Assembly (NCBI GenBank): GCA_023145275.1
Contig: JAGLEB010000053.1
Location: 1 to 39,751 of the forward strand
Direction: 5' to 3'
Length of the DNA stretch: 39,751 nucleotides
Origin: Flavobacteriales bacterium
GTDB lineage: Bacteria; Bacteroidota; Bacteroidia; Flavobacteriales; JADGDT01
Shown here: positions 1-8,448 of the stretch, piece by piece
Position numbering within the stretch: the first letter of the stretch is position 1
How the letters are laid out: each line of letters opens with the position of its first letter
The notes under the pieces: model-generated
What the model was told of the DNA's origin: nothing
Seen by the model: only the letters and a program-made list of their open reading frames with translations
Databases searched by the model: none
Translations under genes and position numbers: made by a program

Positions 1-490
1 TAACCATATTTAAGTAATCCTCTTTGTTATCGTTGTTTGGATTTAGAGTAGATGGGTGGAAAGCAGTAAGTGCAGAAACCATAGATGCTAACACTCCCAT
101 TGGGTGAGCAGTAGCTGGAAACTCATCAACAATCTTTCTCATTCTCTCATGAACTATCTGATTGTCTTTAATATCTTTTTCTAGTTTTTCTAGTTGTCTT
201 TCAGTTGGAAGTTCACCACCAATTAATAGCCAAGCTACTTCTAGAAAAGAAGCTTTCTCTGCTAACTCTTCTATAGTGTAACCTCTGTAACGAAGTATTC
301 CTAACTCTCCATTTAAAAATGTAATAGCACTTTTTGTAGCACCTGTGTTTTTGTAACCTGGGTCGATAGTAATAACTCCAGATTGACCTCTAAGTTTAGA
401 AATATCTACAGCTACCTCATGCTCAGTACCTTCAATGATATCTAACTCTATCTCTTTACCTCTTACACTTAATATTGCCTTTTCTGACAT
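1..490 (-). CDS. gltA: Citrate synthase, N-terminal 163 codons (cut by window edge)
   Basis: The minus-strand frame stays open from the ATG at 490 to the left edge, so only the N-terminal part is present. It begins MSEKAILSVRGKEIEL and continues through residues typical of type II citrate synthases: an N-terminal beta-sheet region, then IDPGYKNTGATKSAITF, LRYRGYTIEEL, EVAWLLIGGELPT and AHPMGVLASMVSALTAFHP. The enzyme condenses oxaloacetate with acetyl-CoA in the first TCA-cycle step. The catalytic His and Asp residues lie beyond the edge and cannot be checked. The ATG at 490 is supported by a well-formed promoter 39 nt upstream. The gene is divergent from popT. Aconitase, the next enzyme of the cycle, is encoded about 25 kb away in this window. 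Confidence 0.95.
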   Translation of the reverse strand, partial: MSEKAILSVRGKEIELDIIEGTEHEVAVDISKLRGQSGVITIDPGYKNTGATKSAITFLNGELGILRYRGYTIEELAEKASFLEVAWLLIGGELPTERQLEKLEKDIKDNQIVHERMRKIVDEFPATAHPMGVLASMVSALTAFHPSTLNPNNDNKEDYLNMV

Positions 491-528
491 CGATTTATAT
501 TTATATATGAATAATTATTGAACAGTGA

Positions 529-558
529 CGAATATAGGAAATAAAGTCATATTTGCAA
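529..558 (-). promoter_or_regulatory. Bacteroidota-type promoter of gltA
   Basis: On the minus strand TTG (558-556) is followed after 19 nt by TATATTCG (536-529), matching the -33 TTG / -7 TAnnTTYG pattern of Bacteroidota primary sigma-factor promoters. The box ends 38 nt before the gltA ATG. The spacer equals that of the popT promoter. Confidence 0.65.
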
Positions 559-572
559 GTGACATTTATCAT

Positions 573-602
573 TATAACTGATGTAACTGCTGTTGTAACT
601 GA
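573..602. repeat. Three TAACTG words in gltA-popT intergenic region
   Basis: TAACTG occurs three times in about 30 nt (starting near 575, 584 and 596), twice as TAACTGATG. It lies upstream of the gltA promoter and far upstream of popT. It could be a regulator-binding cluster or chance. The rest of the 354-nt gene-free stretch 491-844 shows only the two promoters. Confidence 0.3.
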
Positions 603-799
603 TGATCGGAAAGTTTAATGATTTTGGTCTTTGAAAAACATGTCTATCATTATGTATTTTGGGTATATATGTCAATAGGTTTAAACAGAAGTGCGATAGA
701 ACTAATAAATATTACTGCAGGCACTTATAAATAGCCTAACTCTAAAAACAAGCGAATAAGCCTCAGATTATCCAATCAACCATAAATTTTATAAAACAG

Positions 800-829
800 T
801 TGCACTACTGAATATATATTTTACTTTTG
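800..829 (+). promoter_or_regulatory. Bacteroidota-type promoter of popT
   Basis: TTG (800-802), a 19-nt spacer, then TACTTTTG (822-829): an exact -33/-7 match. Transcription should begin around 835-837, leaving a leader of about 10 nt before the ATG at 845. The box overlaps a TTG triplet at 827 that would otherwise extend the reading frame, so it argues against that start. Confidence 0.7.
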
Positions 830-844
830 CGCCATAAAATAAAA

Positions 845-1810
845 ATGATGCAGAGAAATATATTTCAGTACCTAGTTATTACTTTAAAAGGAATTGCCAT
901 GGGTATGGCTGATGTAGTGCCTGGTGTTTCGGGTGGTACTATTGCTTTTATTTCTGGAATATACGAGGAGTTTGTAAATTCATTGAATTCAATAGATGTA
1001 AAGGCTTTTAAATTATTGTTTAGCTTTAAGTTTAAGGAGTTTTGGAAGCATATAAATGGTGGATTCTTGTTGTCGTTAGCTGTTGGAATTGCTATTAGTA
1101 TAGTTTCATTATCGAAAGCTATAATTTATCTATTGGAGAATGAACCGGTACTTCTTTGGTCTTTTTTCTTTGGTTTGATAATAGCTTCAATTTTATTTAT
1201 AGGAAAGCAAATTAACAAGTGGAATACTAGAGTCATTATCGCACTTGTATTAGGAGCTATAGTCTCGTATTACATTACAATTGCAGAACCTGCTCATAGT
1301 CCTGATAGTACTATGTTTGTGTTCTTTTCTGGATTTATTGCTATTATAGCTATGATTCTTCCAGGTATTTCTGGAGCATTCATATTACTTCTGATGGGGG
1401 CATACCCTACAGTTATTGGAGCTATAAATAGTTTGAGAGAGGGTATAACTACTGCAAATACCGACCTTATATTTCATGCAGGATCAATGCTTAGTGTATT
1501 TGCTGTGGGTGCCGTTTTAGGTCTTTTAACTTTTTCGAGAGTTTTGGCCTGGATGTTTAAAAACTATCACAATACTACCTTAGCAGTTCTTACTGGCTTC
1601 ATGATAGGATCATTGAATAAAGTGTGGCCTTGGAAAGAAACTATTTCTACAAGGATGAATTCTCACGGAGAGGAAGTGCCTTTTTTGCAAAAGAGCATCT
1701 TACCTACATCTTTTGATGGAGATGCTATGATGGTTCAGGTTGTTTTAATTGCAATACTTGGTTTCTCAGTAATCTATCTATTAGATAAATTCTCAAAAAA
1801 AAATAAGTAG
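845..1810 (+). CDS. popT: DUF368 membrane protein, putative undecaprenyl-phosphate translocase PopT
   Basis: A hydrophobic protein of 321 aa with about eight membrane segments. It carries two copies of the DUF368 signature, DVVPGVSGGTIAF near the N-terminus and LPGISGAFILLLMGAYP near residue 180, which fits an internally duplicated, inverted-topology carrier. DUF368 proteins have been shown to recycle undecaprenyl phosphate across the cytoplasmic membrane (PopT), returning the lipid carrier for peptidoglycan and surface polymer synthesis; I assign that role by family. The frame is open upstream to a TTG at 827, but that codon lies in the -7 promoter box, so the start is ATG 845 (or the adjacent ATG 848). 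The 3' end converges with the DUF3667 gene with 29 nt between the stop codons, and I see no terminator there. Confidence 0.88.
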   Translation: MMQRNIFQYLVITLKGIAMGMADVVPGVSGGTIAFISGIYEEFVNSLNSIDVKAFKLLFSFKFKEFWKHINGGFLLSLAVGIAISIVSLSKAIIYLLENEPVLLWSFFFGLIIASILFIGKQINKWNTRVIIALVLGAIVSYYITIAEPAHSPDSTMFVFFSGFIAIIAMILPGISGAFILLLMGAYPTVIGAINSLREGITTANTDLIFHAGSMLSVFAVGAVLGLLTFSRVLAWMFKNYHNTTLAVLTGFMIGSLNKVWPWKETISTRMNSHGEEVPFLQKSILPTSFDGDAMMVQVVLIAILGFSVIYLLDKFSKKNK

Positions 1811-1839
1811 AATTAAACCTTCCCAACAATTCTATTATA

Positions 1840-2961
1840 TCAATACAGTACTATTGTGGTTAATATTGATGTTATTAGATAAAGCCCGGCCATTATCAAA
1901 AACACTATGTTTATTAATGTAAACATTGAGGCAGCTTTTAAAGTTGACTTGTACGAGTAAAAATGTTTTAAAGAAATATATAGGTAAATTAAGAAAATAG
2001 CAGTTGTGGTATTAGTGAATAAACTTCCATATTCAGTAAAAAATATAGATGCAAATTCTGATATAATCATTAAAATAAAATATACCGATTGATTGTGAAA
2101 TGCGAAAATGAGGTGCTCAAAATATAGAATGTCTTGTTTGTAATGAACTAAGTTTAGAAATATAGCGAATAATGGTAGGAAGAAAAATACTATCAAAGGT
2201 AGTTTTCTGAAAAAAGTATCTGAGAAACTGTTTATTGTTACATTAGAATATGTTTTTGTCTTGCTATAAATCAGACGGTTTATATGTCCATCCTCAATAT
2301 TGTATTTTTCAAAGAAAGCATTAGTACTTCGTTCACCATTTTGTGATATATCTGCTAATGCTAGAAATATCAATTTTCCTAATTGATTATTAGCCTCATT
2401 TATTAGTGTTGAGTCTATTTTAGAATTATCTAGATTTAAAAGCGAAACCCAGTCTTTATCATTATCACTTTCTCCATCGGTATTATAACTGAGATTAAAT
2501 TCATTCTCATCAAGGTCAGTATCTTCGATATTAGAAATAGATAAGCTATTAGTTGTAGTTAAAGAGTCATTATTGATTAATTCTTCTTCAGTTGTGGGAT
2601 TTACATCTGCATAAACATCTTCTTTCCAACTATTGAAAGAAATTAATAGAAAGAAAATAAAACTTACTACAAGATAAAGACGTATTGGGTGAATATGTGA
2701 TGCTCTTTCTCCTTTTATATAATCAATAGATAATTGACCTGGATTAGTTAGTAAGGGTTTAATGCTGTTTTGTAATCTAGAATCATAGGCCAAAAAATCT
2801 CCAAGAGTTTCCTTGAGGATATCAGAAAAAGAGAGTCTTCTTTTATCGTTAAGTTGGCCACATCTCGGACAAAAGTTATCGTCGTCATGGAGATCGTGTC
2901 CGCAGTTCAAACAATTATCTCCCCTATTTATTTTAGGTAGATGTCTCAAGTGTTTTTCCAT
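1840..2961 (-). CDS. DUF3667 zinc-ribbon membrane protein
   Basis: A 373-aa protein. The N-terminus holds a zinc ribbon with ligands C17, C20, C31 and C34 (CLNC and CPRC), followed by a conserved stretch (SFSDILKETLGDFLAYDSRL) and the first membrane segment near residues 95-108 (LYLVVSFIFFLLISF). A long acidic, Asn/Asp-rich loop follows (residues 110-185), then several C-terminal membrane segments. This is the arrangement of the Bacteroidota DUF3667 family, whose function is unknown. The gene begins 3 nt after the DUF5103 stop and is almost certainly co-transcribed with it. The loop between the first and second membrane segments is probably exposed outside the cytoplasm, an inference from hydrophobicity only. 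Confidence 0.85.
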   Translation of the reverse strand: MEKHLRHLPKINRGDNCLNCGHDLHDDDNFCPRCGQLNDKRRLSFSDILKETLGDFLAYDSRLQNSIKPLLTNPGQLSIDYIKGERASHIHPIRLYLVVSFIFFLLISFNSWKEDVYADVNPTTEEELINNDSLTTTNSLSISNIEDTDLDENEFNLSYNTDGESDNDKDWVSLLNLDNSKIDSTLINEANNQLGKLIFLALADISQNGERSTNAFFEKYNIEDGHINRLIYSKTKTYSNVTINSFSDTFFRKLPLIVFFFLPLFAIFLNLVHYKQDILYFEHLIFAFHNQSVYFILMIISEFASIFFTEYGSLFTNTTTAIFLIYLYISLKHFYSYKSTLKAASMFTLINIVFLIMAGLYLITSILTTIVLY

Positions 2962-2964
2962 AGT

Positions 2965-4242
2965 CTAAAACAATTCTTCTGATCTAATTTGATAAAAGCC
3001 AACAACCCTATCAAATCGGCTACTCATGCTTCTGTAATAAACAAAAATAGTATAATTATTCTCTGTCTGATAAAAAGATCCTGAAATTAGGTCGGGATGA
3101 AATTCTCCATCATTATCAAGCACTACATACTTATAATCGAAGTACCCTTGTTTCAGAAGGATCTCGGTCTCAAAAACATCTTTTCGCTTATTGTATTTTA
3201 ATCTGTTCTCTTCTTCAAACCTCCAGTCGTTAAAGGCTCCATACACGTATATTGATGATTTATGGAATGTGTCTATTGTTTTCAAAGAAAAATGAACTCT
3301 TGAATAATCTCCATCAGTATTTGTGTCGCCACCATCGACAGATCTAATAACAAATCCACCGTTGAAATCTTGTTGAGTAGAGTAGGGAAGGTTGGCTCTT
3401 GGTTGGTTTGTATACAAGAAAGTATTGTAAATATCGTCAAGAGTTATATAGTCAGTAAATAATCCAGCTACCTGGATAGTTTTTGTATCGAAATAATAAA
3501 AATAGTTTCCTGCGGTGAAATTACTTTTATCGTTGTGATTGTAAATTAATGTGTTTTGTCCAATATATTGATATTGCAGCCCATAAATAGCATTATCCCA
3601 TGTATTGTTTTGTAGAATGTTTACATCAACTTCTACGGCAGGATTGTCGATGTTTAGATTCTTGTGATTTAGGACTAAGCTTATTTGTTGCTCAGTATCT
3701 CTTTTATTAACTATTACTGCTCTATCTACTTTTGCACCTATAGTTATTATGTCTTCGTAAATAACTAGTCTTCTTACAAAACATGGCTCTTCGTCGTCGT
3801 CTAAATAAACCTTTAAGAGATAATTTCCTGAAACCAACACTTTCATCCCGTAATTAGGGAAAACAAACGAATAGTGAGTGAAGGGCTGTAGGGCATTGAA
3901 TGAGAATGCAAATTTGGTGATTTCGCCTTCGTTGTATCCTTCAATATAATCATTGTCGAAAATGTCCGATTTCTCCCAATCAGAACTGTAGTGTTCTACG
4001 GAGTAATAATAATTTTTTTTATCGGCATCTAAGTCGTCAAAACTTATCATAAACTGTTCTCCAAGTTTAGCATAAGGCATCTGATAAGATCTTGAAATAT
4101 TATGGATGTCAATAGATCTCAAGTTTACGTCATCAGAGATTAATAGGTCTTGATTTGGAAAAGGAGAATTCTGTCCAAAAATGGAAGAAAACATGAATAA
4201 TATCATTAAAGTTAGTGACGAGGAACGTATGATTTTTGTCAT
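2965..4242 (-). CDS. DUF5103 secreted protein
   Basis: A 425-aa protein with a Sec signal peptide (hydrophobic run LTLMILFMFSSIFG followed by QNSPFP). The body is beta-rich, with conserved pieces such as FDDLDADKKNYYYSVEHYSSDW in the N-terminal half and YVYGAFNDWRFEEENRLKYN in the C-terminal half. It matches the Bacteroidota DUF5103 family, whose function is unknown. The C-terminal GAFNDW segment resembles carbohydrate-binding early-set (CBM48/E-set) beta-sandwiches, an inference from motif shape. It is the first gene of a two-gene transcript with the DUF3667 gene. No classical type IX secretion C-terminal domain is evident, so a periplasmic or outer-surface location is a guess. Confidence 0.85.
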   Translation of the reverse strand: MTKIIRSSSLTLMILFMFSSIFGQNSPFPNQDLLISDDVNLRSIDIHNISRSYQMPYAKLGEQFMISFDDLDADKKNYYYSVEHYSSDWEKSDIFDNDYIEGYNEGEITKFAFSFNALQPFTHYSFVFPNYGMKVLVSGNYLLKVYLDDDEEPCFVRRLVIYEDIITIGAKVDRAVIVNKRDTEQQISLVLNHKNLNIDNPAVEVDVNILQNNTWDNAIYGLQYQYIGQNTLIYNHNDKSNFTAGNYFYYFDTKTIQVAGLFTDYITLDDIYNTFLYTNQPRANLPYSTQQDFNGGFVIRSVDGGDTNTDGDYSRVHFSLKTIDTFHKSSIYVYGAFNDWRFEEENRLKYNKRKDVFETEILLKQGYFDYKYVVLDNDGEFHPDLISGSFYQTENNYTIFVYYRSMSSRFDRVVGFYQIRSEELF

Positions 4243-4381
4243 TTATTAAAATTAGTTAATTATATTTTTCACTATTTGATTCCGTAATATTAGTAAAATC
4301 AGTTGGTTTGAGGAAATTGCAAGCTATTTTTTTCTTCATTATTTAATGAGACATTTATAACATAAAAATGCTTGATTTTTT

Positions 4382-4389
4382 TATTTTTG
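4382..4389 (+). promoter_or_regulatory. Candidate -7 box for the nqr operon
   Basis: TATTTTTG matches TAnnTTTG and lies 39 nt before the nqrA ATG. No TTG lies 19-20 nt upstream, so only half of the promoter is recognisable. Confidence 0.4.
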
Positions 4390-4428
4390 TATCGAATTTA
4401 ATAAACTTAATTAATCTCTTATATAAAT

Positions 4429-5766
4429 ATGTCACAAGACATTCGTATAAAGAGAGGTGTTGACATAAAGCTTGTTGGTAAAGCTGAAAAAATGTTCGCC
4501 AATGTTACTCAAGCGAAAATGTTCGCCTTGCAACCAGACGATTTTCATGGAATTACTCCAAAATTGACTGTAAAAGCGGGAGAACAGGTTAAAGCTGGGG
4601 ACACTCTTTTTTACTCAAAGTACAACGATAAGATCAAATTTACTTCGCCAGTAAGTGGTGAGGTAGTAGAAATTGTGCGTGGTGCTAAACGTAAAATTTT
4701 GGAGGTAAAGGTGTTAATAGATTCTGAGATCACTTACAAAGAGTTTAGTACAAGCTCTTCTTCGAGAGAAGAGGTTATTGAAACTTTGTTAGAAAGTGGT
4801 GCTTGGGCATTTATTAAACAACGTCCGTATGATGTTATTGCTAACCCATCGGACAAACCTAAGGCAATTTTTATTTCAGGCTTCAACAGCGCGCCTCTAG
4901 CAGCTGACTATGATTTTACTCTACAGGGTAAAGAAAAATCATTACAAAAAGGTATAGATATAATGTCTATACTAACCAATGGGAAAGTTCATCTATCGTT
5001 AGATGGATCTAAACCGGCGTCAATTTTTCAGAATATTTCGGGAGTAGACGTGCACAATGTTACAGGACCGCATCCTGCTGGTAATGTTGGGGTTCAGATT
5101 CACCATATCGACCCTGTAAATAAGGGCGAAAGAGTTTGGACTGTTACACCTCATGATCTTGTTATTATTGGTGATTTATTCTTAACAGGTAATTTCAACG
5201 CCGAAAGGGTTGTTGCATTAACTGGTTCGGGAGTAAACAAGCCTCGCTATGTAAAGACTATTGCAGGTACAAGCTTAGAGAATATTTTAAAAGATTCTTT
5301 AAAAAGTACTGATGCTCGTATTATTAGCGGTGGACCATTAACCGGTACGAAAGTTTCTAAAAACGGGTATTTAGGTTATTACGATAACCAAATCACTATT
5401 TTGCCAGAAGGTAAATCTCACCGTTTCTTTGGATGGGTGCCATGGTTATATAACAACATTTTTAGTATTGCAGGTTCTTCCTTTGCATCAACAGGCAAGG
5501 AGTACGATATGGATACTAATAAAAATGGCGAAACTCGTGGTTTTGTTGTTACTGGAGAGATGGAGAAGGTTTTTCCTTTTGACATTTATCCTATGTACCT
5601 TGTAAAATCTATCATGTACAATGATATTGGAGAGATGGAGAATCAAGGAATCTACGAGGTAGCACCAGAAGATTTTGCACTAGCAGAAGTTATTAATACT
5701 TCGAAAATTGATATTCAAAAAGTTGTTCGCGAAGGTTTGGATTTGATGGTTAAGGAAGTAGGTTAA
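4429..5766 (+). CDS. nqrA: Na+-translocating NADH:quinone reductase subunit A
   Basis: NqrA is the peripheral cytoplasmic subunit associated with quinone binding in the sodium-pumping NADH dehydrogenase. At 445 aa it has the usual length. It starts SQDIRIKRGVDIKL, carries the lipoyl/biotinyl-like N-terminal barrel region (LTVKAGEQVKAGDTLFYSK, VSGEVVEIVRGAKRKIL), a central region with GPHPAGNVGVQIHHIDPV, and a C-terminal domain with RGFVVTGEMEKVFPFDIYPM. It is the first gene of the six-gene operon. The 87-nt gap to nqrB is unusually long for this operon and is filled by an octamer-phased inverted repeat that begins at the stop codon. Confidence 0.97.
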   Translation: MSQDIRIKRGVDIKLVGKAEKMFANVTQAKMFALQPDDFHGITPKLTVKAGEQVKAGDTLFYSKYNDKIKFTSPVSGEVVEIVRGAKRKILEVKVLIDSEITYKEFSTSSSSREEVIETLLESGAWAFIKQRPYDVIANPSDKPKAIFISGFNSAPLAADYDFTLQGKEKSLQKGIDIMSILTNGKVHLSLDGSKPASIFQNISGVDVHNVTGPHPAGNVGVQIHHIDPVNKGERVWTVTPHDLVIIGDLFLTGNFNAERVVALTGSGVNKPRYVKTIAGTSLENILKDSLKSTDARIISGGPLTGTKVSKNGYLGYYDNQITILPEGKSHRFFGWVPWLYNNIFSIAGSSFASTGKEYDMDTNKNGETRGFVVTGEMEKVFPFDIYPMYLVKSIMYNDIGEMENQGIYEVAPEDFALAEVINTSKIDIQKVVREGLDLMVKEVG

Positions 5767-5832
5767 TCGTGAAATCGTGATAGTGTGAAATAGTGATAAC
5801 GTAAAATTGTCACAACTTCACGTCTTCACGAT
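5766..5832. repeat. Octamer-phased inverted repeat between nqrA and nqrB
   Basis: GTGA occurs at 5769, 5777, 5785 and 5793, exactly 8 nt apart, with a degenerate GTAA at 5801. The opposite word TCAC follows at 5810, 5818 and 5826, again 8 nt apart. The outer ends ATCGTGAA (5766) and TTCACGAT (5825) are perfectly complementary. The whole can fold as a long imperfect hairpin of repeated units in the nqr transcript. See the related elements at 9073, 10491, 19221 and 20819. Confidence 0.85.
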
Positions 5833-5853
5833 ATAACTAATAAAAAAAAATAA

Positions 5854-7038
5854 ATGAAATTTTTAAGAGACGCATTAGACGGTATCAAACCAAATTTCAC
5901 CTCCGGCGGTAAGTGGGAGAAATGGAATCCTGTGTTTGAAACTTTTGAAACGTTTTTGTTTACACCTGATCATGTTACCACTTCGGGGTCGCATATTCGT
6001 GATGGTGTTGATATTAAGCGTTTAATGACCGTTGTAGTTCTTGCTTTATTTCCAGCTTTGTTCTTCGGAATGTACAATATAGGGTACTTCCATTTTGAGC
6101 AATTAGTAGCTTTAGGTCAGCAAGATTCTTATACGTTCATGGAAGCCTTCCTTTTCGGATTATGGAAACTGCTTCCAATTATCATAGTATCTTATGCCGT
6201 TGGATTAGGTGTTGAGTTCATCTTTGCGATGTTCTACGGACACTCTATTCACGAGGGATACTTTGTTACAGGAATGTTGATTCCATTAATTGTACCAGTT
6301 GATTTGCCACTTTGGATGCTTGCAGTATCGATAGTTTTTGGGGTAGTAATTGGTAAAGAAATTTTTGGAGGAACAGGAATGAATATTCTTAACCCTGCTT
6401 TAGTAGTTAGAGCATTCTTATTCTTTGCATACCCAACATTTATGTCGGGAGATAAAGTATGGGTTGCTGGAGCATCTGAGGTAGATGGTATGTCAGGAGC
6501 TACAATACTTGGTCAATTAGGTTCGGGGGCAGAAGCCGTGGTAGATAAAACGTATTCGGTTATGGATATGTTCCTTGGATTTATTCCGGGATCTATTGGC
6601 GAAACTTCAACTTTAGCAATTTTAATTGGGGCAGTGATGCTTTTATTAGCTGGTGTTGCTAGTTGGAGAATTATGCTTTCGGGTGTAATCGGAGCTGCAA
6701 TAATGAGTGCTTTGTTTGTTCTTTGGGGAGCTAACCCATTAATGGATTTTGGCTTTAAGCACTTGTTAGTAGGTGGGTTTGCTTTTGGACTTGTATTTAT
6801 GGCTACCGATCCTGTATCGGCAGCACAAACAAATACTGGAAAATGGATTTACGGTTTCCTTATAGGATTTCTTTCCATTTTATTGAGAGTTCTTAACGGG
6901 TTCCCTGAGGCTGTTATGCTTGTAATCTTGTTGCTTAACGTGTTTGCACCGACTATAGATCACTATGTGGTTCAGGCTAGTGTAAATCGTAGAAATAAGC
7001 GTGTAGAGGATAAAATTAAAAAAGCACTTAGCGCATAA
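5854..7038 (+). CDS. nqrB: Na+-translocating NADH:quinone reductase subunit B
   Basis: NqrB is the main membrane subunit, carrying a covalently bound FMN and contributing to the sodium path. At 394 aa it has about ten membrane segments after a soluble N-terminus (KWNPVFETFETFLFTPDHVT). The flavinylation motif DGMSGAT spans residues 211-217, with Thr217 the expected attachment site, as in the SGAT motif of characterised NqrB. Other conserved stretches are GKEIFGGTGMNILNPALVVR and VFMATDPVSAAQTNTGKW. It starts at ATG 5854 after the octamer repeat. Only 12 nt separate it from nqrC. Confidence 0.97.
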   Translation: MKFLRDALDGIKPNFTSGGKWEKWNPVFETFETFLFTPDHVTTSGSHIRDGVDIKRLMTVVVLALFPALFFGMYNIGYFHFEQLVALGQQDSYTFMEAFLFGLWKLLPIIIVSYAVGLGVEFIFAMFYGHSIHEGYFVTGMLIPLIVPVDLPLWMLAVSIVFGVVIGKEIFGGTGMNILNPALVVRAFLFFAYPTFMSGDKVWVAGASEVDGMSGATILGQLGSGAEAVVDKTYSVMDMFLGFIPGSIGETSTLAILIGAVMLLLAGVASWRIMLSGVIGAAIMSALFVLWGANPLMDFGFKHLLVGGFAFGLVFMATDPVSAAQTNTGKWIYGFLIGFLSILLRVLNGFPEAVMLVILLLNVFAPTIDHYVVQASVNRRNKRVEDKIKKALSA

Positions 7039-7050
7039 AACGTAGATATA

Positions 7051-7779
7051 ATGGATACAAATAAAAATAGTTATACGTTTATGTTCGCTATCGTGATGGT
7101 GGTGGTTGTTGCATTCTTACTTTCGTTTGCCGCAACATCTTTAAAACCATTACAAGATCGTAATATTAAACTCGAGAAAATGCAAAATATCCTTAAAACT
7201 GTTGGAGTAGAAGTTACTCGTGAACAGGCTGAGGTTGAATTTTCAAAGTATATAAAGAGTGGGGTTGTAATAGATCCTACCGGTAATGTTATAGATGAGG
7301 CTAAAGGGGCAGATGTAGAAAAAGGATTGGCTTTTTCTGGAGATGTAAAGCACGCTGTAGCAAAGAAACAATATCCAATTTTTATTGCTGAAGTAAAAGG
7401 AGAAACATTCTATGTTATTCCTTTATTCGGTATGGGAATGTGGAGTGATATATGGGGTAACGTAGCTTTAAAGGCTGATAAGAACACTATTTATGGAATA
7501 AACTTCGACCACAAAAGTGAAACTGCAGGTTTAGGTGCTGAGATAGCAACTGAGATATTCCAGAAAGAATGGATTGGAAAACAGATTATGGAAGATGCTA
7601 ACGGAGGTTTTACCGATGCAAATTTTGCTTCTGTAACGGCTATAAAAGGTGGTGCTGATCCTTCTGATACTCATGGTGTAGATGCTATATCTGGTGGTAC
7701 AGTAACTTCGGTTGCTACATCGAAGATGTTCCACGATAGAGTTGCTTTATATTTACCTTACTTCAATAATTTAAAATAG
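7051..7779 (+). CDS. nqrC: Na+-translocating NADH:quinone reductase subunit C
   Basis: NqrC carries the second covalently bound FMN, on a large periplasmic domain anchored by an N-terminal membrane helix (residues 9-29). The 242-aa product has the FMN-binding motif DAISGGTVTS at residues 211-220. Thr217 is the predicted flavinylated residue, and the usual SGAT is SGGT here, a conservative change. Upstream are IWGNVALKADKNTIYGINFDHKSETAGLGAEI, broken here only as a landmark: GLGAEI near residue 166 is typical of this fold. Attachment of FMN needs an ApbE transferase, which is not encoded in this window. The gene is 12 nt after nqrB and 7 nt before nqrD. Confidence 0.96.
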   Translation: MDTNKNSYTFMFAIVMVVVVAFLLSFAATSLKPLQDRNIKLEKMQNILKTVGVEVTREQAEVEFSKYIKSGVVIDPTGNVIDEAKGADVEKGLAFSGDVKHAVAKKQYPIFIAEVKGETFYVIPLFGMGMWSDIWGNVALKADKNTIYGINFDHKSETAGLGAEIATEIFQKEWIGKQIMEDANGGFTDANFASVTAIKGGADPSDTHGVDAISGGTVTSVATSKMFHDRVALYLPYFNNLK

Positions 7780-7786
7780 TTCTGGC

Positions 7787-8440
7787 ATGAGTGATGTAGA
7801 AGAAAAAGAAGCATTGTTTTCTAAGAAGAACAGACAATTGCTTATTAATCCGCTTGACAGCGACAATCCAATAACCGTTCAGGTACTTGGAATTTGTTCT
7901 GCTCTTGCGATTACTGTTAAACTTGAGCCTGCTATTGTAATGTCATTGTCGGTATTATTCGTATTGAGTGCGGGTAATGTTATTATCTCATTGATGAGAA
8001 ACATTATACCATCTCGAATTAGAATTATCGTTCAATTAGTTGTTGTTGCAGCTTTGGTGATTTTAGTAGATCAGGTGTTGAAAGCATATCTTTTTGATGT
8101 GTCGAAACAACTTTCTGTATTTGTAGGTCTGATTATTACAAACTGTATTGTAATGGGGCGTTTTGAAGCCTTTGCTTTGGGAAATACACCTTGGAAATCT
8201 TTCCTTGATGGTATTGGAAACTCAGCAGGATATGGTTTGATATTGGTTGTAATAGCTTTCATAAGAGAGTTGTTTGGCTCTGGAGCTTTAATGGGTCAGC
8301 AAGTTATTCCAGATTCGTTCTACGATGCTGGATATGCTAATAACGGAATGATGTTATTGCCTCCAATGGCACTTATTGTTGTAGGTGTTATTATATGGGT
8401 TCAAAGATGGTTTAATCCTTCACTAGAAGAAGCTAATTAA
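7787..8440 (+). CDS. nqrD: Na+-translocating NADH:quinone reductase subunit D
   Basis: NqrD is an integral membrane subunit of six helices that pairs with NqrE around an intramembrane iron site. The 217-aa sequence keeps both ligand cysteines, C37 in LGICSAL and C120 in ITNCIVMGRFEAFAL, on half-helix motifs that repeat in inverted orientation. The N-terminal 25 residues are charged and cytoplasmic (SDVEEKEALFSKKNRQLL). It belongs to the NqrDE/RnfAE family; the nqr gene order makes NqrD rather than RnfE the right call. It sits 7 nt after nqrC and 8 nt before nqrE. Confidence 0.96.
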   Translation: MSDVEEKEALFSKKNRQLLINPLDSDNPITVQVLGICSALAITVKLEPAIVMSLSVLFVLSAGNVIISLMRNIIPSRIRIIVQLVVVAALVILVDQVLKAYLFDVSKQLSVFVGLIITNCIVMGRFEAFALGNTPWKSFLDGIGNSAGYGLILVVIAFIRELFGSGALMGQQVIPDSFYDAGYANNGMMLLPPMALIVVGVIIWVQRWFNPSLEEAN

Positions 8441-8448
8441 GAGATGTT

